From NCBI GenBank assembly GCA_951802425.1, contig OX637798.1, positions 992,001 through 1,056,000 on the forward strand: a DNA stretch of 64,000 bases. The letters run 5' to 3'. Shown here piece by piece: positions 42,574 to 53,236 of this stretch. Each line of letters starts with the position of its first letter. Positions within the stretch are counted from its first letter, which is position 1. The notes under the pieces were generated by a model. The model was given only the letters and a program-made list of their open reading frames with translations. It did not search any database and had not been told where the DNA came from. The position numbers and the translations under genes are program-made. The stretch is from Clavaria fumosa (lineage: Eukaryota; Basidiomycota; Agaricomycetes; Agaricales; Clavariaceae).

Positions 42574-44139
42574 ATGGCTTCTTTTCCACCTGAAACCTGG
42601 CATCAAATCCTGGCTGATTGCAAAGCCTCACGAGCAGATCACGCCCGTGTGCAAATCGTGGACATCAATCGTATACCGCAATCCCAACCTCTGGTCCCAC
42701 ATTCACATTGGTCCACACCAGCTCTCTCATCCTGATTGTCTCGCTTTCCTCCAAAAGCACCTTGACCGTGCTGGAAACCTCCCTCTCAGTCTCTTCATCC
42801 GTGCCAATAAAAATGTAGAGACCTCAAAACTAGATGCTGTTTGCTCAACCTTTGACAGCTCTCTCTCCATATCAGCGCACAAATCGCCCCCCTCATCACT
42901 AGCATCCTGGAATCGCTCAACCAGCAGCTCTTTATTCTAGCCAACCTCACTTTTGACGTCGATGATTTCAGGCAAAGTTCTATCGAAGGCTTCACAAACA
43001 ATTGCCTTCCAGCTCTTTATCTTGGACAGTCCCCTTTTCTCTTCCCGAGGCTCCGTTCACTCTCCATTGCCGCAATCGATTTTTGTATTCCAGTCTCGAC
43101 ATCGGCAAACTTGGATCACCTCACCACGCTCGTGATCACCCAACCTTTTTCAGACTACCCTCCTGGTGTATACGCCATCCTTTCCTTTCTCCAACACACG
43201 CCAAATCTCGAGACTCTCTATTGCAAAACGTCGGACATCTGGTCTCGGCAGATAGTCCAGAACCAACTCGCTATAAACGACCTTGCCGTGCCTATCCCCC
43301 TCCCTAAACTCACCTCTGCTGCCGTTACAGTCTCTGGCACCGGTGGAGACATCCTCGCGTGCATCGATGCACCTGCATTGCATGACCTGCACCTCGACGG
43401 CCCTCGCGGCACCTTGATGTCCGAGCGCTTTTGGCCCGGGCTCTCACACGTTCTGCTCGTTTACACGCTCCAAAAAGTTGCAGCACGGTCGCCTGAATTA
43501 CGCAGACTCGCCATCACTGAAGCCACATTATCTGTGAACGTCTGGCGATGGCTCCTTTGCGGTCGGCGCCTTCCCAAAAACGAAGATCATGTATGGGACT
43601 CCCGGATGGAACAAGAAGCTGGGGTAGCTAGTGATGAGATTATTGTCCCGTTCCCATGTCTCGAAACACTTGCCATTCGCGATTTCAACGGGACTCGTCA
43701 TTGCGGTTTCAACTATGATGTATTGGATTGGTACGCCGAATGCCCTTCTCTGACGACACTCCGACGTGTTGTTTTTCGTCGCTGTAACCAAATCGGAGGT
43801 GGCTACCTCATCCGAGTCTTTGAATCCCTACGTGATCGAATTGGGCAGAATCGCTTTGACCTCGAAGTGGAGTTTGTGGCATGTCAGTACGTCCGACCAA
43901 ATAATCAGTTGCGGCTGGGAGATCTCGGGGTTCGAGTCAAGGTGGACAACAAGACGGAACGTCGGGTGACCGCTGCGACGAAGGCAGAAATAGATTGGTG
44001 GAGGTGTCATCCAGAGGTCGTGGAGGTTTTGAAAGTTGATGAGAGTTATTGGACGTGGCATGATGAGGGTCGTGAAGAGTATCCGTGGTGGATATCCGAT
44101 GTTGGATTATTGGATTCGAAAGAGAGCTGGGTTTTTTAA
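42574..44139 (+). pseudogene. F-box / leucine-rich-repeat-like protein with two compensating frameshifts
   Basis: The start MASFPPETWHQILADC is the first half of an F-box. The second half, VCKSWTSIVYRNPNLWSHI, is in another frame, the shift lying near 42650. The frame returns at about 42866 (HISAQIAPLITSILESLNQQ) and stays open to 44139, with LRR-like strands (FLFPRLRSLSIAAID, LPKLTSAAVTV, FPCLETLAIRDF) and tryptophan-rich C-terminal helices. Such proteins normally act as SCF ubiquitin-ligase substrate adaptors. Two opposite shifts could be true mutations or assembly errors; no good GT..AG intron explains either. Confidence 0.65.
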
Positions 44140-45632
44140 AACGCGCCGCATCCTTTATAGCAGAGCGCGCGAATCATTGTATTGGTTACAAGGTTCGCCT
44201 TCACTTCGCTCCGGCTATTTGAAAGTACACGTTATACTAAAAGCCCGTGGAAAGTGACGTTAGTTACGCTTGTCTCATCAGGTGGTAAGCGTACTCTGGC
44301 ATCTGAACTAACTGTTACATATGCGAGACAATGCGGTATACAACTGACCATGTGAGAAAACGGCATGTGTGAGCCCAATGCCATCGACACGATGGAGATA
44401 AGTGCAAACAGGGTCGAACTAAGACAAAGAATGCCAAAGAACGCAAGCCACCTAAGTGGACCATACGGAATGCGAGGATCTCTTTAGTAATCATCAACAA
44501 GATGACGTTAAACTGCCAGCTCGTTGGTACTCATTTACAATTGTTTACCCTCCTTTGGCCGACTGCGCCACAAGCAAGGTCTCACGCGATCTCACGAGCA
44601 CGAGCGAGCCCTAGTTTTGAAATGACGCAATTAATGACGTAAGCGCTGTTACTAGTCACGTCACCTCGGTCACACCGTCCGATCGAATTTCGGGATATTC
44701 CGGTACCATGTACTGTGTACTATCCCACACCCGGGAGCCTGAGCTTGGTAGCCTGGACTCTTCCCAGGAAACCCGGAAACCATTCTTTCCACAACAGCTC
44801 TGAATACCACCGTTCCACAATTCGCCCTAACCTCTCGCAGCGGGGCCAAACGAGCACTGAAAGGATGCCGAGGTCGAGCCCTTCGGTCGAGAAGATCATT
44901 GATCACAACCCTTTTCCAACTCGTGAGCCTCGGTGCCTATCCAGGTTCAATGTGCTGACTTTTCCCACAGGCTGTCAAAGTCATCGGTTTATGCGGGTGG
45001 AACAAGTTGGTGATGGTGACAAGAACGGCACTCCACACCTGAGGAAGAGCGAGATGAGATGGCATGTGTGGGGTCAGATGCAAAGGCCATATGGCCGTCT
45101 CAACGTCGCGGAGCCACATGTCGCTACAGCGGGCAACGTTGAAGGTGCATTCCGAACGTCACGTTGGTTGTCGGAACTAAACTGCCATGACAATGTAGAG
45201 CGAAACGCGCAAGCGACTTTCGTAGGCGTCTAACTTCAGGAAGACGCCTCCCTCAGCCGATAGCTGTGCCAATCTGGATATTGGAAGGTAAGTTAGATCC
45301 CAAATCACTGGTTTGACGCGGTCGTGCGCTGAAACTCGACAGAGCGTTGTTGGTGTCTAATTAGAGGGGTCAATAAAATGCCGCAATGGCTGAAACGATG
45401 CTAGCATTCTGGAACGGTATGCAAGACCCAGTGCTCGGTGGAACGCTTGAGGAATTCCAAGTGCCTCGTAAATGCACCGAGGCACATCTCGCGGCCATAA
45501 CTCTCCGAGAGGTATGGCTCATCTGTACGGATGCACATGCTCATTGTCACGCGGTCCTAGAGACGGTGTGGTCATGTCGCGGTCGGTTCATGAACCTTCT
45601 TGATCCTGAACACAAGGGTCCAACTCGCACGG
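44140..45632. other. Intergenic region without a supported gene
   Basis: An ORF of 172 codons (44715-45233, plus strand) and several shorter ones occur, but none resembles a known family or shows clear intron structure. No repeat ends or TSDs were found. Confidence 0.5.
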
Positions 45633-45638
45633 TATAAA
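45633..45638 (+). promoter_or_regulatory. TATA box of the lectin gene
   Basis: TATAAA lies 164 bp before the chosen start codon, a plausible distance if the 5' UTR is about 130 nt. A pyrimidine-rich stretch follows. Confidence 0.4.
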
Positions 45639-45801
45639 GTCTGGCCCTCTTCTGTTCGTATCGCCGTGTTCTGGGTCGTTTCCCTCTCTCTCCGAATCTT
45701 GAACTCTACGCATCGCTACCACTCGATTATCAGGTATGACCGCTTCACGCTCGGTGTCGCTGTACAAGCTGAAAGCCGATTCGTTGTCAGCCTGTTGTAC
45801 A

Positions 45802-47652
45802 ATGTCTTACCCCAAGGATGGCGTCGTGCCGTTCTCTGTCACCGAAGGCATGCCGCTTACCGGAGTCTACAATTACCAACCGAACCCTGATGGTCCGGTC
45901 GTCACTCCGAAGAACGGTTACTTTGAAATCACTCGCGCGCCCAAGACGGCTGCCAATCAATGGACAACGTTCGGCATCACCACGTCGAAACCAGTGGCCG
46001 GCGGCTGCGTTTTCCAATTTAACGTCCGCTATTCTACCATCCAGGTGCTCCCATTCCGACTCGATTTATAACCATCCAACTCACTTAAGACTGCGTACTA
46101 GCCTCCCACCGAGGTCAAGTTAACCCTGGCCGCTGACGTCATCTTGCGTTATGACGGGACCAGCTTCAATTACTGCTACTACACGACTTCGTTCCAGCAG
46201 CTCGGAAAGTCCGCCATTGTCGTCGATGGGCAGATTCACCAGATCAATCTGTTCCTTTGGCCCGACGGTCTCGTCATCTTCGAGGACGGCCTCTTTATCG
46301 CCAAATGGGTGAAATCCGTATCGGCCAATGTCAATCCTGTCTTCCTCTGGCAGATCCTGAACGCCGGGTCTACCCTGAACGCCGCTCTCTCTGGCATTCT
46401 CATCATTCCATCCACCTTTGCGCCTACCTTGCAGACTCCGTGGGACATTGCGTTGACGTCCAAATGGTCTCTCCCCTCCGACATCTGGACTGTGGTGACG
46501 CAACCCGCCAACGCCATCCCCGTGACATACACTACCGACTACTTGCGAGCTGCGACGGCTTCCTTGTCAACTGCCAACTCCGCGGTTACCCCCCAAGTCG
46601 TCTTGCCGCTCGTGAATCCCGTCGGTATCGTGACGTATCGCATGCGCGTCAATGCGTCTGGGGGCCCAGAGACCAAGATCAGCATTATCGGTGAGAACAT
46701 CCTTCGGATCACGAACGACGGCGCTAGCGTTCTTTGGACGCGTTACACCCCCGCCGGCGCGTTCGAGACTTTATCCACAAGCTCCATCACGGTTGGCAGC
46801 GCCAATTTCACGGATGTCACGGTCATCTATTCTCCGTCTACTATTTCTCTCTTCGAGAATGGCGTATACAAGTACACTCGCACCTACAGTGGTGCTCAGA
46901 CGTGGGGTCCTGCATATTGGCAGGTGCAGCACCTCACCACTGGCACGGCGGTCTCGGCCGATCTCGCTTACGTCCGATGCCTTCCCTTGGCGATGAACCA
47001 TGCGCCGACCGGACTCTACACTATTTACAACTTCCTGTACGACAACAGGGTGATAGACCTCTATGGGGGCCAGGTGACGGGTCCTATCCTCAGCTACGCG
47101 CTGAACGTCCCGGCCAGCACCAATCAGCAGGTCCTGCCCAAAATTCCGTTGATTTCGCGGCGCTGACTTGCCTTTTCTGACAGTGGACTTTGGTGAAGCC
47201 GTCTGGAAGCTCGGACCCGACCGCCATGTCGTTCCGCAGTGCCGTGAGCGCGATTACCTTTATCAATCCTGTCGCTCTGGTGACCGTAAGGGGTAACCTT
47301 TTATCCGGCGTTTTTCTTGACTAACACCTGTGATAGGGTTCCCTCATGTACGGAAGCCCCACTCAACAGCTCTTCGACATCGTGCCTGTGTCGGACTTGG
47401 GAACGTGGAAGTACGCGCGGATTCGTTTTCCTTGTTTTTGCTTTCTTTCTTCTGACGTGGTATTGTCAGGGTCAGCGTCGATGGGGTCCCTAACCTCTCC
47501 CCGGACTCCCTCCGCGCGGACTCTGGTGTCCAGGTACGCTCTTACTGCTAGATCTCACACTCGAACTCGATTTAAGGGTTGCAATGCAGATCGAGTTGAG
47601 GGATAATACGACGCCGAAGGATTCTCAGAAATGGCAGCTCGTGAGGGTGTGA
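45802..47652 (+). CDS. Jelly-roll plus ricin-B-type lectin protein, six exons
   Basis: Exons 45802-46044, 46102-47130, 47184-47285, 47337-47410, 47470-47533 and 47590-47652, with GT..AG introns of 51-59 bp, give about 524 residues. Residues about 220-360 look like a concanavalin-type beta sandwich (GIVTYRMRVNASGG, ISLFENGVYKYTRT). The C-terminal 150 residues have ricin-B/beta-trefoil features: NRVIDLYGG, NQQWTLV and a final QKWQLVRV. No signal peptide is evident, so it is probably cytosolic, like many fungal defence lectins. An upstream in-frame ATG at 45736 would add 22 residues; 45802 (MSYPKDGVVPF) fits better. Carbohydrate binding is inferred from the fold only. Confidence 0.75.
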
Positions 47653-48100
47653 AAAAAAGAAATGAATCGAAATCGGTAACTTTTGTGCGTGAAGTTGGCG
47701 AGTAGTGGGTTTTTGTTGTACGAATATCGTCTCCAAAGTGGTTCAAGTTGTACCGTGTTCGTTTTGTGGTAACTCCGCCATGTGCAGGGTTTTCCTCATT
47801 GAGAATGTATAGTTTCATGGTGAATCTGCGGGAAAATATTGAGGGCACAAATTGTTTTCTGATCATGAGCGGGTTGCAGTATCACGGTCAACGTAGTACG
47901 GCAGAAAGCAAATTCCTTCCCACTCTCGCTGAGGAAGTTTAGATATGCTACGCAAGTTTCACACTACGACGTGTTCGGTGACGACATGGCCGTGGTCTCT
48001 TTGATTGGACCCAGGCTTGCTCTTGTGCACTCCACCACTGATGTATTTCAGCAGCTAGAAACCCACTATTGTTGCACCGTCTCATCGGTAGCCTCCATCC
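47653..48100. other. Intergenic, lectin gene to kinase gene
   Basis: No ORF with family resemblance, no repeat. It should contain the lectin 3' UTR and the kinase promoter. Confidence 0.5.
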
Positions 48101-49605
48101 ATGGTTCACTCAAATCATTCATCCGCCTCTTCTCACGATAGTCTCAGCGGTTTTCCAGAGGAAGATCTTCGTATTGGAGGTAAACGCAATGTGGGCTATT
48201 TCCCTGCTCGGCTGGGACAAACGTTCGTGGGCGGCAAATACGTTGTGGTGCGGAAACTTGGCTGGGGCCAATACTCGAGCGTTTGGCTCGCTCGCGATAA
48301 GGAGTTCGTAATAAGTATTACCACCGTATCTCGCACTCACCCCTCCTGGTCCAGATTGGATCGGTACACCGCTCTGAAGCTGTTGACAGTGGAGGCAACG
48401 TCAGCGATGAATGCAAAGGAACTCGACGAAGAAGGAATCCTTCAACACATCGCGAAATCTCGCAAGAATGTCCATCACCCTGGCGCTGCCCACGTTCTCA
48501 GCCTCTTCGACACATTTCGTTTCATGGGCCCGTTGGGCGAGCATCTCTGCCTAGTCACCGAAGTTCTCGGCTTTGACCTCAATTTCTTCCGAAAGGCGCA
48601 GCCCCATTCTCAAGTATCCATCCCAATCGTCAAGCGCATCGTGCGACAAATTCTATTGGGGCTGGATTTTTTGCACGTTCGATGTGGCATCGTGCATACA
48701 GGTGCGATGGTGCAGCGTTTTAAATCTCGACGCCAATCGTTTCCGTCCAGATCTTAAGCACGATAACATTTTTTTTCGGCCTTCTGACCTCGACGAGGTT
48801 GTGTTGTACGATCTCAAAATAGATCCATCGAAGACGTACACATACTCAACAGAACAACGCCCGCCCGTTATTCCTATCGTCTCGCAACCTCTCTCAGTCA
48901 CAGTGGGACCTTTGAGTCCTGACGCCATGGACATTGTTATCGGCGATCTTGGGGGCTGTATGTTGGCCACTATCGGTTTAGTGCTTCCTAATAAATTGAT
49001 CAATACTCCGCAGCCCATTTTCGCGACAGGCACCTCCATGAAGTGATTCAACCCTTTGCTCTACGGGCTCCAGAGGTGATAATGGGGTACCCGTGGGACA
49101 CGCCCGTCGATATCTGGAGCTTGGGTTGTCTGGTGCGTCGGCCATTGCCCTGTTTTCATGGTCATTCCTCAAGCTCTGGCTGTCATTGTAGACCTACGAG
49201 CTCATTAGTGCATGCTGGCTCTTTGAACCGAATACCGAGGCCGGGTGGACAAAGGAAGAAGATCATTTGGCGCGAATGACTGAAACGACTGGAGAGTCTT
49301 TCCCTCTAGAAATGCTTGAGAGGAGCAAGCACCGATCGCAATACTTCACCGAACAAGGTGATGGAACATGGAGAAACCAGCTGAGCAGAAGCTGACTGTC
49401 CATCACAGGGAATTTCGCGCATTTTACCAAGCACAAGGAGCCGAATCCGACACTCGAAGATTGCCTTCTGGTGGACGTGCCACGGATCAGCCAAGAAGAT
49501 CGTACCGCTATAGCATCCTTTATTCGACGTTGTCTCATATTCGATCCGAGTCGACGAGCGACTGCGAAGGAGCTTTTGGATGATCCCTGGCTAGTCCAAA
49601 TGTAA
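48101..49605 (+). CDS. SRPK-like serine/threonine protein kinase
   Basis: Kinase lobes in order: glycine loop KLGWGQYSSVWLA, catalytic Lys in YTALKLL, catalytic loop IVHTDLKHDN, DLG in place of DFG (GDLGGC), APE region ALRAPEVIMGYPWDTPVDIW, and C-terminal FIRRCLIFDPSRRATAKELL. Introns 48702-48750, about 48962-49029, 49133-49191 and 49358-49408. The 48303-48353 stretch between the glycine loop and the Lys (EFVISITTVSRTHPS) is probably a further intron whose length is a multiple of three. The donor near 48962 (GTTGGC) is weak; GTATGT at 48958 would shift the frame, so the model is uncertain there. SR-protein kinases phosphorylate splicing factors; this short family is expanded in Agaricomycetes. 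Confidence 0.8.
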
Positions 49606-49610
49606 ATGTA

Positions 49611-49946
49611 ATGGGAGAATCAGACTGGATGCGACGAATTTTGTGGTTCTTCAGGTGGAAGAAGAAGTGGTGGATGGATCAAGCTGAGCTGAGAACCAAC
49701 ATTGGGCCTGATATCAGAGAAGGTCTGGTCGCATACTCAACAAAGCAAGCTTTGATTCTGAGCAGGATGGAAAAGAGTTTTTCCAATCAGTGGCATCCAA
49801 TACTCTTGGCAACTGGAATTAGTACTGATTGGCCAGAGGAATACTTGGGGGCATCATTGACATCTGTGGTTGAGGGAAGTGCTCAAGAAGAAGTACAGGA
49901 TGAATCAGAGGAGGATCTGTTTGTTGAAGATGACACCTTTGAATGA
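49611..49946 (+). pseudogene. Possible KDZ-type transposase C-terminal fragment
   Basis: The 111-codon ORF has W-rich start WFFRWKKKWW, then GLVAYSTKQALILSRMEKSF and WHPIL, and an acidic tail. The spacing of AY..KQA..L and W..IL recalls the C-terminus of Kyakuja-Dileera-Zisupton transposases common in Basidiomycota. No catalytic part lies upstream; the kinase gene ends 6 bp before. Assignment is by pattern only. Confidence 0.35.
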
Positions 49947-49976
49947 TGTTCTGTCTGTAGATACTCTATTCCATTC

Positions 49977-50130
49977 CTGCAGCAAGTGCTGTCCCCAAAT
50001 TGTACATACCCTACAGTAAGTGCTGCACCCAAGTTGACCTGACCTACAGTGAGTGCTGTGCACAAGTTAATCTGACCTACAGAAATTGCTGTCCCAAAGT
50101 TAACCTGACATACAGAAAATGCTGAGTGAC
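49977..50130. repeat. Short tandem repeat, about 4-5 x 38 bp
   Basis: Units resemble TACAGTAAGTGCTGTCCCCA then AGTTAACCTGACC, diverged from each other by several bases. Confidence 0.8.
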
Positions 50131-50134
50131 CACC

Positions 50135-50407
50135 TGTTGGGATTGCTTACTAAGCCATCCCAAAGAGGAGTTGTGGAGAAACTGGGGAGGCTTGTTGGAA
50201 GGTCACATGACCTGTGGCTGAGGGTCAGATTATGTAATCCCCAAAGTCCTGCGCCTTGGCATGTCACATGATCTGAGGGTCTGAGTGTGGGAATGCCAGC
50301 AAGTACCAAAGTGTTCAGTATATATACTTTTGCTTTTCCTTTTTTGTACTTATCTTAGTATTGTCATCATGACCTTACAATTAAGTTGTGTGAGACCCAG
50401 TCTGATA
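50135..50407. mobile_element. Solo LTR J2
   Basis: TGTTGGGATTGCTTAC..CCAGTCTGATA, 273 bp, close relative of J1. No matching flanking 5-mers. It has GGTCACATGACC like J1. Confidence 0.7.
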
Positions 50408-50751
50408 TAATACTAAGATCCACCCATCCACCCTAGCCCCATGTCCTAACCCAGCTAGCCTGGACCCTTAATTTCAAACTGTGACACATTATCACAGCTC
50501 AGCCCCTATCATCCTCTTCTCCTTTTCCCTTGCCCATGGTGTAACAGAACCATGCAAAGTTTTTACTGTGTGTAGATACACATGACCAGACCTGGAGGAC
50601 AACTACTGTGATGCTCTCTGAGTGATACCAAGTGCCCAAGGCCCAGAACCTTAATTTACAGTCCCATAGAATGATGCTGGACCTAGCTGTTGCCTTCAAT
50701 GGGCAGAAAAGGAACTTCTGTATGTTCCTCTGATCACTTTGCCTCCTGTTT

Positions 50752-51191
50752 ATGGTTAACCTGACTGTCTATGCTATGGACCTGGTGAAGGTCCTTTTTG
50801 CTCTGAGCAAAATTACTGGAGAAGGATTTGCTGTGGAATGGGTGAATATGAAGGTGGAAGAGATCCTGGGTAATGGTGAGGCTGGAACCTGGGCAGAGTT
50901 TGTGGAGGAAATGAAGCAGGCATTTGATGACCTGAATGACCATGCAACAGCCCTTGCAGACATTGCAGGGTTGAAACAGAGTGCCATGAGTTCTTCATGA
51001 AGTTTGAGACACTGTTCCAACAGGCAGAGATGTGTGAAGAGAAAGACTCAGGAATCCTAGTCCATTGGCTGGAGCTGAACCTGAGTAGGAGGCTGGTGGG
51101 GAGGATCTATGGTGTCTCCCCAATGCCAGAGACTTATGGAGGATGGAGGATGCTGGCAGAAAAACTTGATGCCCAAGCAGAGACAATTTGA
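50752..51191 (+). pseudogene. Gypsy Gag fragment
   Basis: FALSKITGEGFAVEWVNMKV and TWAEFVEEMKQAFDDLNDHA, then after a frameshift KFETLFQQAEMCEEKDS and YGGWRMLAEKL, follow the Retrotrans_gag order seen in gypsies F, G and I. The segment 51192-51564 is degraded gag-linker sequence; 50408-50751 shows no feature. Confidence 0.7.
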
Positions 51192-51564
51192 CAGGATAGT
51201 CACAGAACAAAACATGCAACCTACTGCAACCCTACTGCAACCTTCCATGACCTTTTTGCAACCTTTTGCAACCCCTCTGCCATGTACTCTGGATGTGGCC
51301 ATGGGCTGAGGGTGGGCCCCTGCTGCTGAGAGATGTTGTTTCCAATGCCACCAGACTGGCCATGCTGTCCAATTCTGCCCCCTGCCTGACATGCATCTGC
51401 AGATCCCAAGGGCCCAAACCTGTGCAGTGTCAAGTGCCCCATGAATGGCAGAGGAGTATAAGAAGGGGATTGTGCTGCTCCAAGCCCAACTGGAGCTGTA
51501 CAAGAGAGAGAGGAGAGTTCCTGCTGGAGAGAAAAGTTGTCCCAGCCCCCTTTTTGTCCTGTGC

Positions 51565-51735
51565 CCACAGCAAGCTATATATACATCCCCAACCACAACT
51601 CCCTCTGACTTGACATCCTATGCTCCAACCACAATCACAAACTATGAGGACATCCAGGTATAAGAAAGACAACCCAGCTAATAAACAGGTTGTTTTTCTG
51701 GCCAGGACTCTGAAAAGATGTAACTGTTTGTTACA
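51565..51735 (+). pseudogene. Gypsy integrase HHCC fragment
   Basis: Plus-strand reading gives ILCSNHNHKL, stop, GHPGIRKTTQLINRLFFWPG, stop, KDV, matching gypsy C integrase residue by residue but with three stops. A remnant of a C-like element in the opposite orientation. Confidence 0.8.
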
Positions 51736-51789
51736 GCTTACTGCTGAGTCAGTCCTGGGCAGGCTAGCTGGGCAGGATGCGAGCAGAGA

Positions 51790-52336
51790 GAGTAAATTGC
51801 GAGAATAACAAGTCTAGGGAATACAGGACACGTATCTACCTGTATTTATACTGAATTATGGTGGTACGGTAACTATGTAGGTACAAGGGACGAAGGGAAG
51901 GGCGGCGACGGTAGGGAGGAGGGGGTGTGCCAAGGGGACGATCACATGGTCACGAGGGCGGGAACAAGGTCGCGAGGGCGGGAACAAGGTCGTGAGGGCG
52001 GGGTTGGCGGGGCGATGGGATATTGATGGGGAGTATAAAGGCGCTAGGGGGACAGGATAGTGGTAGCGAGGGGAAGAAATAAAGGAAGAACTGGATTAGG
52101 CTTAATGTTGATGGGATCAAGGCGACAGCTGTCGGCTGGTGACAGGGTGATGGCATCCCGCACAGACGTCCCATCACGAATATGGGCCGTCCTCTCGGTA
52201 AGGCTCACGTGACTGGGCGCTTGTAAGTCACGTGGTCGTAGAGGGTCTAAAACCGCTAGTCCCAGATCGCGAGTATCCAGTGAAGGTCGCGGGGCGCTAA
52301 AGGTCGTGGCTCGTCACGTGCTTACATACCGTAGCA
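51790..52336 (-). repeat. Gypsy I 3' LTR (left limit uncertain)
   Basis: On the minus strand it starts TGCTACGGTATGTAAGCACG after the PPT TTAGGGGGGAGGTTA. GTCACGTG boxes lie at 52204-52211, 52227-52234 and 52313-52320. It is related to the gypsy F LTR. The left end could not be fixed because the 5' LTR is outside the window. Confidence 0.65.
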
Positions 52337-52347
52337 TAACCTCCCCC

Positions 52348-52850
52348 CTAAGATTGCGCTTCCTGAGCAATCTCAAAATCGCGTATGGCTTCCTGTGCAT
52401 CCTTGAGATTTTTGACAGGCTCCCAGGTATTGTCCTCCAGAGGGTAACCTGTCCACCGTACCAGGTACTGCACTTGTCTTCCGCGTTTTCGCTTTGCACG
52501 GACGAACTCTACCTCGTATTGGGGCTCACCATCGATCTCCAAGCTTTCGGGACGCTCGGGATGGTCGGGGCCAGGTGTAGACAGGGTGAGAAGTGATTCG
52601 TGGAAGACCGGGTGTATCCGCCAATGTCGCGGTAGTTCGAGTTCATAGGCGGCAGCGCCTCGTTTCGCGACTATTTTGAAGGGTCCAACTCGTCGCGGCA
52701 TCAGCTTCTTTCGGAGATCTTCTAGTACCAGGTTGCGGCTTTCCAACCAGACTAGGGTCCCTTCTTTCCAGTTGGTTGTGTACCCCCCTTGCCGCTCCAT
52801 GGTCTTGTTGGACTGCTCTACTAATTTCTTCATTTTTCCTCGCATCTCAT
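52348..52850 (-). pseudogene. Gypsy I integrase C-terminus and chromodomain
   Basis: KKLVEQSNKTMERQ, WLESRNLVLEDLRKKLMPRR and HPVFHESLL form the integrase tail; the chromodomain is QYEVEFVRAKRKRGRQVQYL followed by VRWTGYPLEDNTWEP. It is intact but severed from the rest of pol by gypsy G. Confidence 0.9.
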
Positions 52851-53198
52851 TGTCAACAATTGTCGCGTTGACTCCCGGGTATTTGAGGAACTCAGGCAGA
52901 GTCGGCCGAATGGGAGCAAAGGAGGTATGTGATAGGAAGTAACAACCTAAGAGGTTGTTACAGGTGGGTACGGCTACTTATATACTACAGGGGGGTGAGT
53001 CATAACGCAGCATGGGGAAAGCGTGTAGTCCATGCATAGGAGGTGAGGCCGGGAATGACTCACGTGTGATAACATAAGAGGGGCGCGGCATGAGGCATGT
53101 GGTACGTGAGAAGGGGAAGGCGTGTGATGAGTAGAGAAAGGAGGGGAGTGATATGGTGAAAGGGAAAAGAAGGGGGGTGACGTGGTAGAATTGTAACA
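52851..53198 (-). repeat. Gypsy G 3' LTR
   Basis: 348 bp, TGTTACAATTC..TTGTTGACA on the minus strand. It contains the hairpin GTAACAACCT-AAG-AGGTTGTTAC at about 52941-52963 and CACGTG at 53061-53066. Confidence 0.97.
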
Positions 53199-53236
53199 TA
53201 GTTCCCCTCCTGTGGTCCGGCGTCCTGACGGACTCG

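Noticed and set aside
44715..45233. 172-codon plus-strand ORF
   Set aside because: No family resemblance, no intron pattern and mixed composition; kept only as a note in the intergenic entry.
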